Shown here: positions 24,496 to 37,000 of the stretch, piece by piece | Numbering within the stretch: the stretch's first letter is position 1 | Layout: every line of letters starts with the position of its first letter | NCBI GenBank assembly: GCA_964615585.1 | Contig: CAZTNS010000008.1 | Span: forward strand, 1 to 43,691 | Origin: JAQIBY01 sp964615585 | GTDB lineage: Bacteria; Bacteroidota; Bacteroidia; Bacteroidales; ML635J-15 | Reading direction: 5' to 3' | Length of the DNA stretch: 43,691 nt | Made by a program: the position numbers and the translations under genes | The notes under the pieces: model-generated | The model's input: the letters and a program-made list of their open reading frames with translations, nothing else | Told to the model about the DNA's origin: nothing | Databases searched by the model: none

Positions 24496-26415
24496 TCAAT
24501 TAATCACAAGTTTTTCGATTTTGAATGCATTTTTTTCATTTAAAATTCTGAGAAAATATACGCCACTGTTTATATCTGATAAATCCAGCCTGTAAAATGC
24601 TGATGAAAATGGCTCATATTTAAGTGTTTTGCCATGGATATCTGTAAGTTCACAGATGTAGGTGCCTGTATGTTGCATTTTAATTTGAACGCCGGAACGT
24701 GCCGGATTGGGAAATATCTCACATGATAAATGATGCTCCGGAATTGAAGACACTTCCTGTACCATGTTTTCCTGGATCAACCACAAATGTGGATCAAAAA
24801 CAATGCTGTCAACGGTATTTGGTTCCGGGATCTTATGCGAAACACTGTATGCATCCTGTGTTAACTGTACCAGCAGGCTGTCTCCGTTTTCATAGTACAG
24901 CATATATTCCGGTGGAATGGTAAATAAAGGAGCCTGTGCACATGATCCCGCCTGACTGGTATTGATATAAACGGTATCGTTTGCTTGATGCCATTCTACA
25001 TCGTAAATTGGATACCCTTCACCGTAATACCATTGGTTAAAAAAGTCATCAAAATTCATTCCGCTGACATCTTCGACAACGGATTTGAAATCGTCGCCTG
25101 TAGCAACAGCGTTTCCATGTTCATCCAAATGAGCCTGTAAAACATCAAAGAACAAGGAGTCGCCAAGAAGGTAACGGAGCATGTGTACCAGCATCCCACC
25201 TTTTTTATAGGTCAGGTAATAATCGAAAATGCGTTGGGGATCGCCAACTTCACTGAAAGGGATATATACGGAACCGTCTGTATATTCTTTCGCGTATTCT
25301 GCATTCAGTTCAAGCCAGTTTTGTGTTTCAGCCTCAGTGCGCATCGCCTGGGAGGTGAGGTATTCACTATATACGGCAAAGCCTTCATTGATCCAGATGT
25401 CCTGCCAGGTGGCACAAGTAATGTAGTTCCCAAACCAGGAATGCCCCAACTCATGAGCTACCAGGGCGAAATCAAATTTACCCACGGTTGTCATGGTTTG
25501 ATGCTCCATCCCGCCATTGAGTTCTACAGCACAGTGGCCGTATTTTTCCTCGTGGTGGGGATACAGGCCGAAATAGTCAGATTGCACTTCAATCATTTCA
25601 CCCGTTTTTAAAATGTCTGCTTCATAAAAGGCCAGGTAATATGGAGAATCATAAATGAAATTTTGCACCAGAACGGAATCGGTGCCTTCAGGGTAGCAGT
25701 AAAACGAATAATCCTGATAATTGCCAATGGCCACTGAAATCAGGTAGTAATCAATCGGGTATTTTGATTTCCATTCGTAGCGGGTAGTACCACCTCCCAT
25801 GTCGGTAGTCCCTGTCAACAAGCCATTGGATCCTGCCATTAAATTATCCGGCACCGTTACAAACACCCGGGAAGAATCGGCTTTGTCAGTTAAATCCTGT
25901 TTCACCGGAAACCAACCCATGGCATCATAAGGTTCAGATAAACTAAATGTTGTGGTTTCATTCAGAATAAAATATGTTTCATTGAACATCCCATACGGAG
26001 GTGTCCCTGCGTAGCTTACCTCCACAGTGTAATTGTTCTTTTCGGGATTTTTGCCCAGGGGAATATTGAGAATATCCTGATCGTGATCAAAAGACGTGGG
26101 ACTCCCGTTTAATTCCACCCCGTTGACATTAAGTTCGTCAGCAAGATCCAAATCAATGGATGAAAGCCCAGGATTGGTAACTGTCAAATCTATCCGGGCA
26201 GTGCCTTCTACATCTACGGATTCGTTATCCATGATAAGGTCCAGGAAATAAAAAGTGACATCATAATCGTCATAAGATCGTTCATTTATATTATATGTTG
26301 TATTTAGTGCCTGGTATTTATAGGCATCGGGTGACTTTGTTGCATGCTGTGCATAGACAAAGGCCGTTGAAATCATACATAAGATGATAGCCAGCAGAAG
26401 GGTGTTTTTGTTCAT
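24496..26415 (-). CDS. Secreted M1-family metallopeptidase with T9SS type A sorting domain
   Basis: A 639-residue zinc aminopeptidase-like protein. It has a signal peptide (1-22, ending VYAQ) and an N-terminal beta-rich M1 domain. The substrate motif reads NGGMEH in place of GAMEN. The zinc site is HELGH (H321, E322, H325) with E344 in the downstream NEGF segment, spaced exactly as in M1 enzymes. The last 75 residues or so (IFPNPA at the start, SGVYFL, KLVIN at the end) form a type A sorting domain, so it should cross the outer membrane through the type IX system. It probably trims peptides outside the cell. It lies 21 nt after the Asp-box protein and is likely co-transcribed with it. Confidence 0.92.
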   Translation of the reverse strand: MNKNTLLLAIILCMISTAFVYAQHATKSPDAYKYQALNTTYNINERSYDDYDVTFYFLDLIMDNESVDVEGTARIDLTVTNPGLSSIDLDLADELNVNGVELNGSPTSFDHDQDILNIPLGKNPEKNNYTVEVSYAGTPPYGMFNETYFILNETTTFSLSEPYDAMGWFPVKQDLTDKADSSRVFVTVPDNLMAGSNGLLTGTTDMGGGTTRYEWKSKYPIDYYLISVAIGNYQDYSFYCYPEGTDSVLVQNFIYDSPYYLAFYEADILKTGEMIEVQSDYFGLYPHHEEKYGHCAVELNGGMEHQTMTTVGKFDFALVAHELGHSWFGNYITCATWQDIWINEGFAVYSEYLTSQAMRTEAETQNWLELNAEYAKEYTDGSVYIPFSEVGDPQRIFDYYLTYKKGGMLVHMLRYLLGDSLFFDVLQAHLDEHGNAVATGDDFKSVVEDVSGMNFDDFFNQWYYGEGYPIYDVEWHQANDTVYINTSQAGSCAQAPLFTIPPEYMLYYENGDSLLVQLTQDAYSVSHKIPEPNTVDSIVFDPHLWLIQENMVQEVSSIPEHHLSCEIFPNPARSGVQIKMQHTGTYICELTDIHGKTLKYEPFSSAFYRLDLSDINSGVYFLRILNEKNAFKIEKLVIN

Positions 26416-26436
26416 ACGGTCATTAAAATTTCGGAT

Positions 26437-29400
26437 TTATAAAATGTTTACTTGTTTAATAATGTGTTTGTTGTTGTTGCTGATCTTCAGGCTATACATA
26501 CCCGGTGCAATATTTCTGGTATCAATGTGTTTGGGCGCTTTTTCAGATACCTTAATATTGCCTGAACGAACTAGCTTTCCCCTGGTTGAAAACAATTCAT
26601 AATGCAACCCTGCTGCAGCCTGTGATTGAATATAAATCCCATCTTCTTTTTTCGCGGGGTTTGGAAATACGTTTATTTCAGACAGCATTTGATGGTTATC
26701 AATGTTCATTTCCGAGATTTCAATGTCTTTTATTTCTGTATATTCTCCCTGATCATTGGTTATGGTAAGGCTCACAGGATAAATGCCATCCTGGTCATAA
26801 GTATGTTCAGGATGTTGTTCGTCGCTGGTTCCGCCATCGCCAAAATCCCATGCCCATGTTAACGGGTAATTTGTTGAAATATCTGTGAAATGGATGGTTT
26901 TGTAATCACTGGCATCTGCTGTGTGGGTAAAATCTACTTTCAGGCATTGCCAAAACAACTTAAAACCCGGTTCAGTAACGCCTCCGTCGGTAATTTGACG
27001 GACAAGCCCTTTTCCTTCAGTTGTAATGATGCTGCCGGAAGGGGGATTGTTGTTGCAAAATTCTCCAATTTTATACCCATCATAAGGGATAAGGTCGTTA
27101 AAGATCAGGATGCGGTCGTAATCGCATGTGCCGCCGGGACCGGCTTCAACATCAAAATCCATAAACGTAAATTCGATTTGATCCGCATCAGCGGGCACAA
27201 TTTTTACAAGGCCATTCGTGTTGTCAGAATAATTTAGATCCGGGCCGCCATTATCATAAAGGTAGCCTTCGCAGCATGCCTGCTGTTGGCCATAACCCGA
27301 TTCCGGCATGTTAAGCTCTGCTGTATTATCAGGATCAAAGTTGATGAAATCTGTTTTTGTTTCCGTCACATCATCACACAGGGCGGATGATCCTGTTAGG
27401 CTAACCGTATAGGAACCTTCATTTTCATACGTGTGTTCAGGTTCGTAATCTGCAGATGTGTTTCCATCCCCAAAATCCCACTCAAAACTTTCGAGTTCAT
27501 CGCTGATGTTTGTAAATTGTACTTCACAAGCTTGACAAGCCTGACTGATATTGCTTAAAAAATCCACCACAAGGTCTTCTTGTGAAATTACTATTTGTTT
27601 GGTGATTGAATCAGCACCAAGATCATTGGTGACAACAAGTTTGACATCGTATGTTCCCAATGCCTGATATGTATGTGTGGGAATAGGTTCATTGCTCATG
27701 TTGCCATCACCAAAGTACCAAGTATAGCTATTCGGAGCTCCGCTTGAAGTACTGCCAAACAACACTTCGCCCTGACAGGCATTCAGCACCGAAGCCGTAA
27801 AATCCGCTACCGGTGGGGCAACGAGTTCAAACAGATCGGATTCCCAGACCCCGCGTCCGTAGGTGGCTGCCCTGATTTTGTTTACGTTGTACTGAATTTC
27901 CAGTTCGTTGACAATTACATTGGGCAGACCCTGGCTGTAATTTGTCCATTGAGCCATGTTGCTGTTCCGGTAGTAAATGCCCAAATCGGTACCGACGTAG
28001 AGGGCATTGTTTGAGTTTTCTTCATACACAATGCAATTGGCAGGGACGTTGGGGAGCCCTCCGGAATAATTTTCCCATGAGTCACCGCCGTTATCGGAAA
28101 AATATACCTTTTCACCACCGACATATCCGCTCAGTGTAATCCATATCTCATCCGGGTTGACAGGACTGATGCTGATGTAAGTAATGGATTGTGATGGCAC
28201 TCCGTTTGTGATGTTAGTCCATGTACCGCCGCCATTTGTGGTTCTGTAAATCTCGTTGTAGGTGGCAGCGTAAATTACATCCGGATCAGATTTGGCAATG
28301 GCAAGGGATTGTATGTCTATACCTCCCGTAAGGTTATCGGAAATGACCGTCCATGAATCGCCGCGGTTGGTGGTTTTATACACATCTTTGAAGCCGATAT
28401 ACAGCGTTTCCGGATCCTGGGGATGAATGACAAATGGCGTTACCCATGCTCCATCGCCGGAAGCGGAAGGTTTTATGTCTGTAAAATTGTATCCGCCATC
28501 CATGGACCTGCGGATGGCCCCATAATATACAGTCCCGTACATGATGTCTGCGTTGGTGTAATCCACCAGGCACTCCATGCCATCGCCGCCAATGATGGCT
28601 TTCCAGTCTCCATTGTCAAGCCGCATGGTTCCGTTGTCCTGTGTGCCGGTCAACAAGCGTTGATAATTGGTTTTTGATGCTCCCATTCTGTAAACCTGGA
28701 GAATTTCCAGCCCGTTGCTCAAGTCTGTCCATGAGCTTCCGCCATCGTCAGTTTTGTGAAGACCGCCGTCGTTGCCGGAGTAAAGCTCCCCTGTTAGGGG
28801 CGAAAAATCCAGGCTGTGGTGATCGGCATGGACATAAGGGACCCCGTCACCACCATACCAGTGGCTGACAATGTTCCATGACAAACCTCCATCCACAGAC
28901 TTCCAGGTGTTGACACCACCAACATATACTGTGTTGGCATTGTTGGGGTCTGCTGCACAGGCCAAATCATACCATCCCTGGCCGCCTGTATCATTTCCAT
29001 CTGTTGACCATCCCAGCAAATTGAGGGATGTGCTATCATGTACCTGTGTAAAATCCTGTCCGCTGTTGGTGGATTTATAAAAACCATAATAGCCGCTGTT
29101 TTCTGCAGATGATGCTACGGCATACACCAGGGTAGGGTTATCCGGTGTTACAGCAAGTTCAATGCGGTTGGCATCCTGAAGGTATAAACATTGCTCCCAG
29201 GTCATGCCGGTGTTTACAGAACGATAAATTTCAGCTTCCCCAAAATATTCGTAAGTACCGGCATACATGATGTTTGAATTTTCCGGGTTGAATTCGAGGT
29301 CTTTGAAATGACCTGAAGCTTTCACATCCCAGTTTGTACCACCATCTTCACTTCGCATGATACCAAAATTTCCGGCAGCCAGCATAATGTCAGAATTGTC

Positions 29401-30114
29401 AGGATTGATTTTTATGCGACGGATTATGTTCATGTTAGTTATGTCCAGTGGCAACGGTGTTTCAGTCCATGTGGCGCCGCCGTCGGTGGATTTCAGTATG
29501 CCGGCACTGTAGGTGTCCCTGGCATCTCCGTCACCGGTGGCAATGAAAATGACCTGGGGGTTATTGGGATGTATGGCAATATCACTTATTCCAATGGATG
29601 ATGGCAGATTATCGGTTGTGGTAGCCCAGCTATAGCCGCCGTCGGTGGTTTTCCAAAGCCCGCCTGAGGGAGATCCCACATATATGATATTGGAATCAGA
29701 GGGGTGAAACGTAACGCAATTTAACCGTCCGCTGCCCCTTTTGACTGAAGGGCTATTTATGTTAGTAGGTGTTTCAACCGGCCCCAGGTGAGACCAGTTG
29801 GCTGTCTCGTCTTTTGGTGCTGAAGATGTGTTTTGCGTTTTCGTCCATGCGTCAATCACAGCACGGGAATTAATATGTCCCTCTTTGTCAACGCGGGGTT
29901 CCATAAAATATTCCCACCGCTTGAATTGTTTAAAACCTTTGCCTTTTTCGTATTCCCGCTTGGCCCAGTATTGATTAAAAGCATCCTGAATTTCATAAAA
30001 GCCTGGTTCTCCTGATTTGGTGTCAACGTATTTCATCCATGGTTGCGCTTGTGTGCAAAAAGCAATCAGAAGAAAGAGACCAGTAAATAAAATCACAGGT
30101 TTTGATAAAAACAT
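26437..30114 (-). CDS. Secreted Asp-box (sortilin/BNR-like) propeller protein with PKD and CUB domains, T9SS type A
   Basis: A 1225-residue exported protein. It has a signal peptide (about 1-23, ending TQAQ), then a large propeller region (about 110-760) with eleven recognisable Asp-box motifs such as TTDGGYSW, STDGGATW, SVDGGLSW and TTNGGGTW. Two PKD domains (about 766-935, YFGDG and DFGDG) follow. A CUB-like domain (about 935-1055) has paired cysteines and a CDYDRILIFND segment. A third PKD (about 1060-1125) and a type A sorting domain (FPNPAKK onwards to the C terminus) complete it. It resembles VPS10/sortilin-like bacterial proteins; glycan or protein binding is likely but no catalytic residues are evident. 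It is first in an operon with the M1 peptidase. Confidence 0.88.
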   Translation of the reverse strand: MFLSKPVILFTGLFLLIAFCTQAQPWMKYVDTKSGEPGFYEIQDAFNQYWAKREYEKGKGFKQFKRWEYFMEPRVDKEGHINSRAVIDAWTKTQNTSSAPKDETANWSHLGPVETPTNINSPSVKRGSGRLNCVTFHPSDSNIIYVGSPSGGLWKTTDGGYSWATTTDNLPSSIGISDIAIHPNNPQVIFIATGDGDARDTYSAGILKSTDGGATWTETPLPLDITNMNIIRRIKINPDNSDIMLAAGNFGIMRSEDGGTNWDVKASGHFKDLEFNPENSNIMYAGTYEYFGEAEIYRSVNTGMTWEQCLYLQDANRIELAVTPDNPTLVYAVASSAENSGYYGFYKSTNSGQDFTQVHDSTSLNLLGWSTDGNDTGGQGWYDLACAADPNNANTVYVGGVNTWKSVDGGLSWNIVSHWYGGDGVPYVHADHHSLDFSPLTGELYSGNDGGLHKTDDGGSSWTDLSNGLEILQVYRMGASKTNYQRLLTGTQDNGTMRLDNGDWKAIIGGDGMECLVDYTNADIMYGTVYYGAIRRSMDGGYNFTDIKPSASGDGAWVTPFVIHPQDPETLYIGFKDVYKTTNRGDSWTVISDNLTGGIDIQSLAIAKSDPDVIYAATYNEIYRTTNGGGTWTNITNGVPSQSITYISISPVNPDEIWITLSGYVGGEKVYFSDNGGDSWENYSGGLPNVPANCIVYEENSNNALYVGTDLGIYYRNSNMAQWTNYSQGLPNVIVNELEIQYNVNKIRAATYGRGVWESDLFELVAPPVADFTASVLNACQGEVLFGSTSSGAPNSYTWYFGDGNMSNEPIPTHTYQALGTYDVKLVVTNDLGADSITKQIVISQEDLVVDFLSNISQACQACEVQFTNISDELESFEWDFGDGNTSADYEPEHTYENEGSYTVSLTGSSALCDDVTETKTDFINFDPDNTAELNMPESGYGQQQACCEGYLYDNGGPDLNYSDNTNGLVKIVPADADQIEFTFMDFDVEAGPGGTCDYDRILIFNDLIPYDGYKIGEFCNNNPPSGSIITTEGKGLVRQITDGGVTEPGFKLFWQCLKVDFTHTADASDYKTIHFTDISTNYPLTWAWDFGDGGTSDEQHPEHTYDQDGIYPVSLTITNDQGEYTEIKDIEISEMNIDNHQMLSEINVFPNPAKKEDGIYIQSQAAAGLHYELFSTRGKLVRSGNIKVSEKAPKHIDTRNIAPGMYSLKISNNNKHIIKQVNIL

Positions 30115-30455
30115 AATTATGTGTATTTAATAAAATTCATGTAAAATTAATCAAAAATTCTGATTTTATAATTCCTGATTACAGGTCGGGTTGTATTTAT
30201 TCAATAATCATATTATGGCTGGTTTTTCTCCCAGTCACTCCCATGCTTTTTTACTTTATAGGCGCTTTAGAGTACCATTAACAATATTTTATATTACTCT
30301 GTCAGTTATATAAATGAGTCCGGCATAACTTGTGATGCTGAACTCATTTATAGACTGAAAACAACAGAATCACACCAACCAAAATAAAATCCTCTGATAT
30401 TTGAAGGTACTCTGAATAGAATTGCTATTTTTGTGGCTTATGGTAATATAATGTT
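30115..30455. other. Divergent intergenic region between the Asp-box protein and ruvA
   Basis: This 341-nt AT-rich stretch separates two divergent operons and should hold both promoters. On the plus strand I see the ruvA -7 element at 30426. On the minus strand I find no exact TAnnTTTG within 100 nt of the Asp-box gene. No open frame, tRNA or clear hairpin is visible. Confidence 0.5.
30400..30433 (+). promoter_or_regulatory. Putative promoter of the ruvA-sprA unit
   Basis: TATTTTTG (30426-30433) matches TAnnTTTG. TTTG at 30400-30403 lies 22 nt upstream, slightly further than usual. The ATG of ruvA is 22 nt downstream of the -7 element. Confidence 0.5.
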
Positions 30456-31040
30456 ATGTATGAATATTTAAAAGGATACATTCGTGAGCTGAATCCAAGT
30501 TATATTGTGTTGGAAAACAATGGTATAGGCTGGTTAATTCACATTTCGGTTAACACCTTTTCAAAGTTGACAGAAGGCCAGGAAGCCATGATTTTCTTAC
30601 ACCATGTAATCCGAGAAGATGCAGAAATTTTATTTGGGTTTGATAACAAAAAAGAAAGGGAAATTTTCAGGTTGCTGATCTCGGTTAACGGTGTTGGTCC
30701 CAATACTGCACGCACAATGCTTTCAACCTTGCCTCCCAATGAAATTGTAGCTGCCATTCAGAATGACAACGTAAATCAGTTAAAAAGCACCAAAGGCATC
30801 GGCTTGAAAACAGCCCAACGCATCATTGTGGATCTGAGAGATAAAATTACTGAAAAAACACAAGATGCGGATAACAAAATTATTCCCCAAAGCAATACAA
30901 TTCAAAATGAAGCGTTTGAAGCTTTAGTTATGTTGGGTTTTAACAAAAAGCAAATTGATAAAGCCCTCAATAAAGTGATGATACAACATCCTGATGCAGA
31001 TGTGGAAACACTTGTAAAAACTACGTTGAAACAGCTTTAA
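30456..31040 (+). CDS. ruvA: Holliday junction DNA helicase subunit RuvA
   Basis: A 194-residue protein, the normal RuvA length. It has an N-terminal OB-fold (1-65), two helix-hairpin-helix motifs (about 77-92, NGVGPNTA; and 112-127, KGIGLKTAQRII), and a C-terminal three-helix domain (NEAFEALVMLGF) that contacts RuvB. RuvA binds the four-way junction as a tetramer and loads the RuvB motor. Neither ruvB nor ruvC is in the window. The gene is 16 nt upstream of sprA, a pairing found in other Bacteroidota such as Flavobacterium. Confidence 0.95.
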   Translation: MYEYLKGYIRELNPSYIVLENNGIGWLIHISVNTFSKLTEGQEAMIFLHHVIREDAEILFGFDNKKEREIFRLLISVNGVGPNTARTMLSTLPPNEIVAAIQNDNVNQLKSTKGIGLKTAQRIIVDLRDKITEKTQDADNKIIPQSNTIQNEAFEALVMLGFNKKQIDKALNKVMIQHPDADVETLVKTTLKQL

Positions 31041-31056
31041 TATTAAATTTGTTGGC

Positions 31057-34000
31057 TTGAAAGGTATTGCAAAATATATCGTATATGTTTTTCTGACTGG
31101 GATTACGGTTTTGACTGTCACCACGTTTTTACATGCAAATATGTATATGCCATTTTTTCATTCTGTGTATCATGTTCCCGATACCACAATATCTGCTGAT
31201 ACTACCGTTTCAGGAGACACCATTGAGATCAAAGATGTGGACCTTCCCTGGGATTTTGGCCCCGGTGATAATAACCCTTATTTACAGGACCCGGAATCGC
31301 CACTATATGGACAGGATCCGGATAACATGCAGCAACAAATTGAATATGATCCCGAAACCGATTCCTATATATTTAAGAAAACAGTAGGCGACAGCACCGA
31401 AGTGGCAACCCCTTACAACATGTCTTTCGATGAATACAGGCAATACGATTTTGAAAAAGGAATGCAGGATTACTGGCAGCAAAGGGTAAAAAACGCCAGT
31501 TTCGAAAGCCGGTCAACACTTATTCCCAAGTTGGAAGTTGGAGGAGAAGCTTTTGACAGGATATTCGGGAGCAATACCATTGATATTAAACCCCAGGGGT
31601 CTGCAGAACTAAGTTTTGGCCTTGAAATATCAAACGTTGAAAACCCCAACTTGCCGGTTAAGATGCAGCGGACAACCACCTTTGACTTTGAAGAAAAAAT
31701 TCAGATGAATGTAGTTGGTCAAATTGGAGATAAGATGAAAGTCAATGTGCAGTATGATACTGAAGCCTCTTTTGACTTTGAAAATTCTGTTAAACTTGAA
31801 TATACCGGGCATGAAGATGAGATCATTCAGAAAATTGAAGCCGGAAACGTTTCCCTTCCGTTAACAGGATCGTTGATTCAGGGGAGCCAAAGCCTGTTTG
31901 GATTTAAAACCGAGCTGAAGTTTGGAAAATTAACCATGACAAGCATTTTTTCCCAGCAAAAAGGAGAAACCTCAACCATCACGGTAGAAGGTGGTGCTCA
32001 GATGCAGGAATTTGAAATTGATGCAGATGAATATGAAAAAGACAAGCACTTTTTTCTGAGCCATTATTTCAAAGAAAATTACGACAAATCTCTCGAGAAC
32101 CTGCCTGTAATTAATTCGGGAGTTAACATAACAAAAGTTGAGGTGTGGGTAACCAATACAGCAGGTGATTTTGAAGAAGCCCGTAACATTTTGGCTTTCA
32201 CAGACCTGGGAGAATCCAATCCCGAAAGCATCCAAAGTGATTATGTGACATCTGGAATGGGCCAAAGCATGTATCCTTTTGATTCTGTCAACAACCTGGG
32301 TGGTATTGCCACAAATTTTCCGGAAATCAGGGATATTAATCAGATTAACTCAATTTTATCAGGATCGCCTTTTGATATGCAAGGAGGGGTGGATTATGAA
32401 AAAATTGAATCCGCACGTAAACTCAACAGTTCGGAATATAAAATCAACAGGCAGCTGGGGTACATATCCCTGAATTCACGCATGCGATCCGATCAGGTAC
32501 TGGCTGTGGCTTTTGAATATACAGTGGGTGGGAAAACCTACCGCGTGGGTGAATTTGCCAGCAGTGGGGTAAGCGCTCCCGATGCACTGGTTTTAAAACT
32601 AATCAAAGGGACTGCCCTGACTCCTGATTTGAAAATCTGGGATTTGATGATGAAAAACATTTATTCCATTGGAGCATATCAGGTCACATCAGAAGATTTT
32701 GTTCTGGACATCATGTACCGTAATGACAAAACAGGATCCCCCCTGAATTATTTGCCGGTTGGAAAAATTGACAACACAATTCTCCTGAGGGTAATGAACC
32801 TTGATGCCCTTGACCGGCAACATGACCCCAATCCCGACGGGCTTTATGACTTTATCAACAACATTACAATAAGACCGGATAACGGGAGGGTGATTTTCCC
32901 GGTAAGAGAACCTTTTGGCAGCCACCTGAAGGAGAAAATTACAGGCGGTGACCCGGAGCTTAACGACGAAGCTGAAGAATATGTGTTTCATGAGCTTTAT
33001 GATTCAACACAAAGTACTGCGAGACAAATAGCCGAGAAAAACAAATATTATATGACCGGGCAATACAAATCCAGCTCGGGCTCGGAAATCAGGCTTAATG
33101 CCATTAATATACCGGAGGGAGCTGTCAAGGTGACCGCCGGAGGAGCTGAATTGGTAGAAAATCAGGATTTTACTGTGGACTACAACCTTGGACGTGTAAA
33201 GATCATCAATGAAGGTATCCTGGAATCTGGAACGCCGATCAATATTTCTCTTGAAAGCAACTCCATGTTCAGTGTTCAGACAAAAACACTGGTGGGAACA
33301 CATTTGAACTATGAAATTTCCAAAGACTTTAACCTGGGAGCCACAATTCTTAACCTTACCGAAAGGCCATTGACACAAAAAGTCAGCATCGGGGATGAGC
33401 CCATTTCAAATACCATCTGGGGCGTGAATGGTTCATATCGAAGCGAAGTCCCTTTCATCACAAAAGCCATTGACTTTCTGCCACTGATAGAAACAAAAGA
33501 AACATCCACAATCACCCTTACCGGTGAATTTGCCCACCTTATTCCGGGACATTCAAGTGCCCTCGAAGAAGGAGGCAGTGCTTTTATTGATGATTTTGAG
33601 GGCAGTGAAACCAGCATTGACATCAAATCTTTTACAGCATGGTCCCTTGCCAGCAATCCTTTTGATCAGCCTGAACTTTTCCCCAATGCAAACCTGACAA
33701 ATGACCTGAAATATGGATACGGCAGGGCAAAACTCGCCTGGTACGTGATTGACCCATTGTTTCACCGTAACAATAGTCCTGTCAGTGATGAATTAAGGTC
33801 AAGCCATTATGTGAGGGAGGTCAGAGAGCAGGAAATTTTCCCCAACAAGGAAAGTGAAACCGGATCTATCCCTGCTACTCTGGCTGTATTTAATCTGACA
33901 TATTATCCGACGCTCAAAGGCCCCTACAATTATGATACTACCAATATCAATGATGATGGCAGCCTTAAAAACCCGGAAAACAGATGGGGAGGCATCATGC

Positions 34001-37000
34001 GTGAATTGTCAACCAATGATTTTGAAGAATCCAATATTGAATATGTTGAATTTTGGATGATGGACCCCTTTGTTGAAGATGAAAATAATTATGGCGGCGA
34101 TCTGCTCATCAACCTCGGTAGCGTTTCAGAAGATGTTTTGAAGGATTCCCGTAAATCTTTCGAAAATGGATTACCGGCACCCGGTCTTGAAAATACAGTA
34201 GATACCACTGAATGGGGATTGGTACCTCAAGTTCAGTCACTGATAAGTGGATTTGACAATGACCCTGAAATACGTACAGCTCAGGATGTGGGACTTGATG
34301 GGCTTTCCAGCGAAAACGAACGTGATTTTTTCAATGAATATCTTCAAAGCTTAGAAAATAATTTTGGAGCCAACTCTCAAGTGTATCAGATGGCTCTCGA
34401 AGACCCTTCATCTGACGATTACCACCATTTCAGGGGTGAAGATTACGATGAAGATAATACAGATATTATAAGCCGGTATAAAAATTATAATGGGCCAGAA
34501 GGAAACAGCCCTGTATCACAACAGGGTGAAGATTATTCAACATCTGCAACATCCATACCCAATACCGAAGACATCAATCAAGATAATACATTAAGCGAAA
34601 ATGAAGCGTATTTCCAGTACAGAATCAGTATTCGACCTGAAGACCTTGAAGTAGGAAAAAATTTCATTACAGATAAGGTGTCTTACAGTGCTGAATTAGC
34701 TAATGGGGAAGAAAGCGAAGTGGAATGGTATCAATTTAAAGTGCCAATCTCAAACTACGATAAAAAGATAGGAAAAATTGAAGATTTTAAATCCATCCGG
34801 TTTATTCGCATGATGCTGACCAATTTTTCAAAAACCACCACCATGCGTTTTGGCACCCTTGATCTTGTCAGAAATGAATGGAGAAAATATGACAATTCTT
34901 TCATACAGCCTGGTGAATACATTCCCGATGAAATTGAACTGACACCCTTTGAGGTAAGCGCTGTCAATATTGAAGAAAACAACAGCAAAGTACCTGTTAA
35001 TTACATTCTTCCACCTGAAGTGGACAGGGTAATTGACCCGATGAATCCTCAGCTCAGGCAATTGAATGAACAGGCTATGATGCTCAAAGTGATTGATCTG
35101 GCTGACGGGGATGCACGTGCAGTATATAAAAATATTGACATGGATATCAGAAAATATAAAAAACTGAAAATGTTTATTCATGCAGAATCCGTAGAGGGAT
35201 ATGAAACACTCAATGAAGATGACTTGCATTTATTTGTTAGGCTTGGGTCAGATTATCAGAACAACTATTACGAATACCAGATACCTTTAAAAGTAACACC
35301 CGAAGGCTATTATGAAAATGACAATCCTGATGACAGGTTAATTGTCTGGCCTGAAGAAAACAACCTTGATCTGGACTTTGAACTGCTTCAACTTGTCAAA
35401 CAAAACCGCAATGATAAAATGCGGTCAGCCGGCTCCGGCGTAACCCTCACACGATTGTTTTCAATGGCCGACGGAGACCGTACAGTGAGTGTGATGGGAA
35501 ATCCCAATTTAAGCAATGTACAGACCATCATGGTAGGCATTCGTAATCCGAAAAAGGAAAAAGTGGCCGATAATGATGACGGGATGCAAAAAACCGGGGA
35601 AATATGGGTCAATGAATTGCGCCTTACAGATTTTGATGAAAAAGGCGGATGGGCTGCACGCACCAGGATGACCACAAAACTGGCAGATTTCGGTTCGGTT
35701 ACTGTTACAGGAAGCACTTCAAAACCAGGATTCGGAAGCATCAATCAAAAAGTGAGTGAACGTCAAAAAGAAGAGATCAACAGTTACGACATTTCATCTA
35801 ATTTTGAGTTGGGTAAATTTTTTCCGCAAGATGCAGGTGTCAGAATTCCAATGTATGTTGGATACTCTGAGTCTGTGGCCAATCCCGAGTATAATCCCCT
35901 TGATCCTGATATTCCTTTTAAAGTAGCATTGAATGATCCAAACAGGCCACAGGAAGAAAAAGATTCACTGAAACACATTGCGCAGGATTATACACAGCGA
36001 AAAAGTCTCAATTTTACCAATGTGAAAGTCAATAAAATGGAAGGTCAACCCAAAATATATGACCTTTCAAACTGGTCAGTAAATTATGCTTACAATGAAA
36101 TGTTCAGCAGAAATATCAACACAGAATTTGATACCAGAAAAGAAATTACCGGCGGCATCGCATATAACTATAATGCTACCCCAAAAAATGTACAACCATT
36201 TAAAAAAGTGAAATTCCTAAACAAACCCGCTTTCAGGCTTATTAAGGATTTTAATTTTTATTACCTGCCTTCACAACTGAGTTTCCGCACCAACCTCGAC
36301 AGGCAATATAGTGAGCTGCAAAACAGAAATATCAGCAACCCGTATATGCAAATCCCGCTTAATGTCAATAAAAACTTTTCATGGATAAGACAATACGATT
36401 TAAAATACAATTTGTCGCGAAGCCTTAAATTTGATTTTTCGGCAACAAACAATGCCCGTATTGATGAACCCCAGGGAAGGTTATGGGAAGAAGATCCATA
36501 TTATGAACAAAAAATGGATACCATTTGGGATAATTTAAGGGATTTCGGGAGAAATACACAGTACAATCACCAGTTTAATGTTACCTATCAATTACCAATC
36601 AATAAAATCCGCCTTTTGAGCTGGATATCAGCCAACGCCAGATACAATGGCACATACGACTGGATTGCCGGGCCAAGGACAGATTCTATTGAACTTGGAA
36701 ACACAATTCAGAACAACAATACCATGTCTCTGAGTACACAGTTTAATGTTATGTCTTTATACAATAAAGTGGATTACCTGAAAGACATTAATCAAAAATA
36801 TAAGGGGCGGCAAAGAAGAAAGCAAAAACCTAAAATAGAAACAGTGACATATGAAGAGCAGAAAACAAACCTGAAAAAGGACAAAAGGATAAGGATAGTT
36901 CATAAATTGAAAACAGAAGAGATTACCATAAAAGCCACTACCCCCAAAGGGGCTGTCATCCCGGGGGAATCCGAAGTTATTGATGATAAAATTGCATATT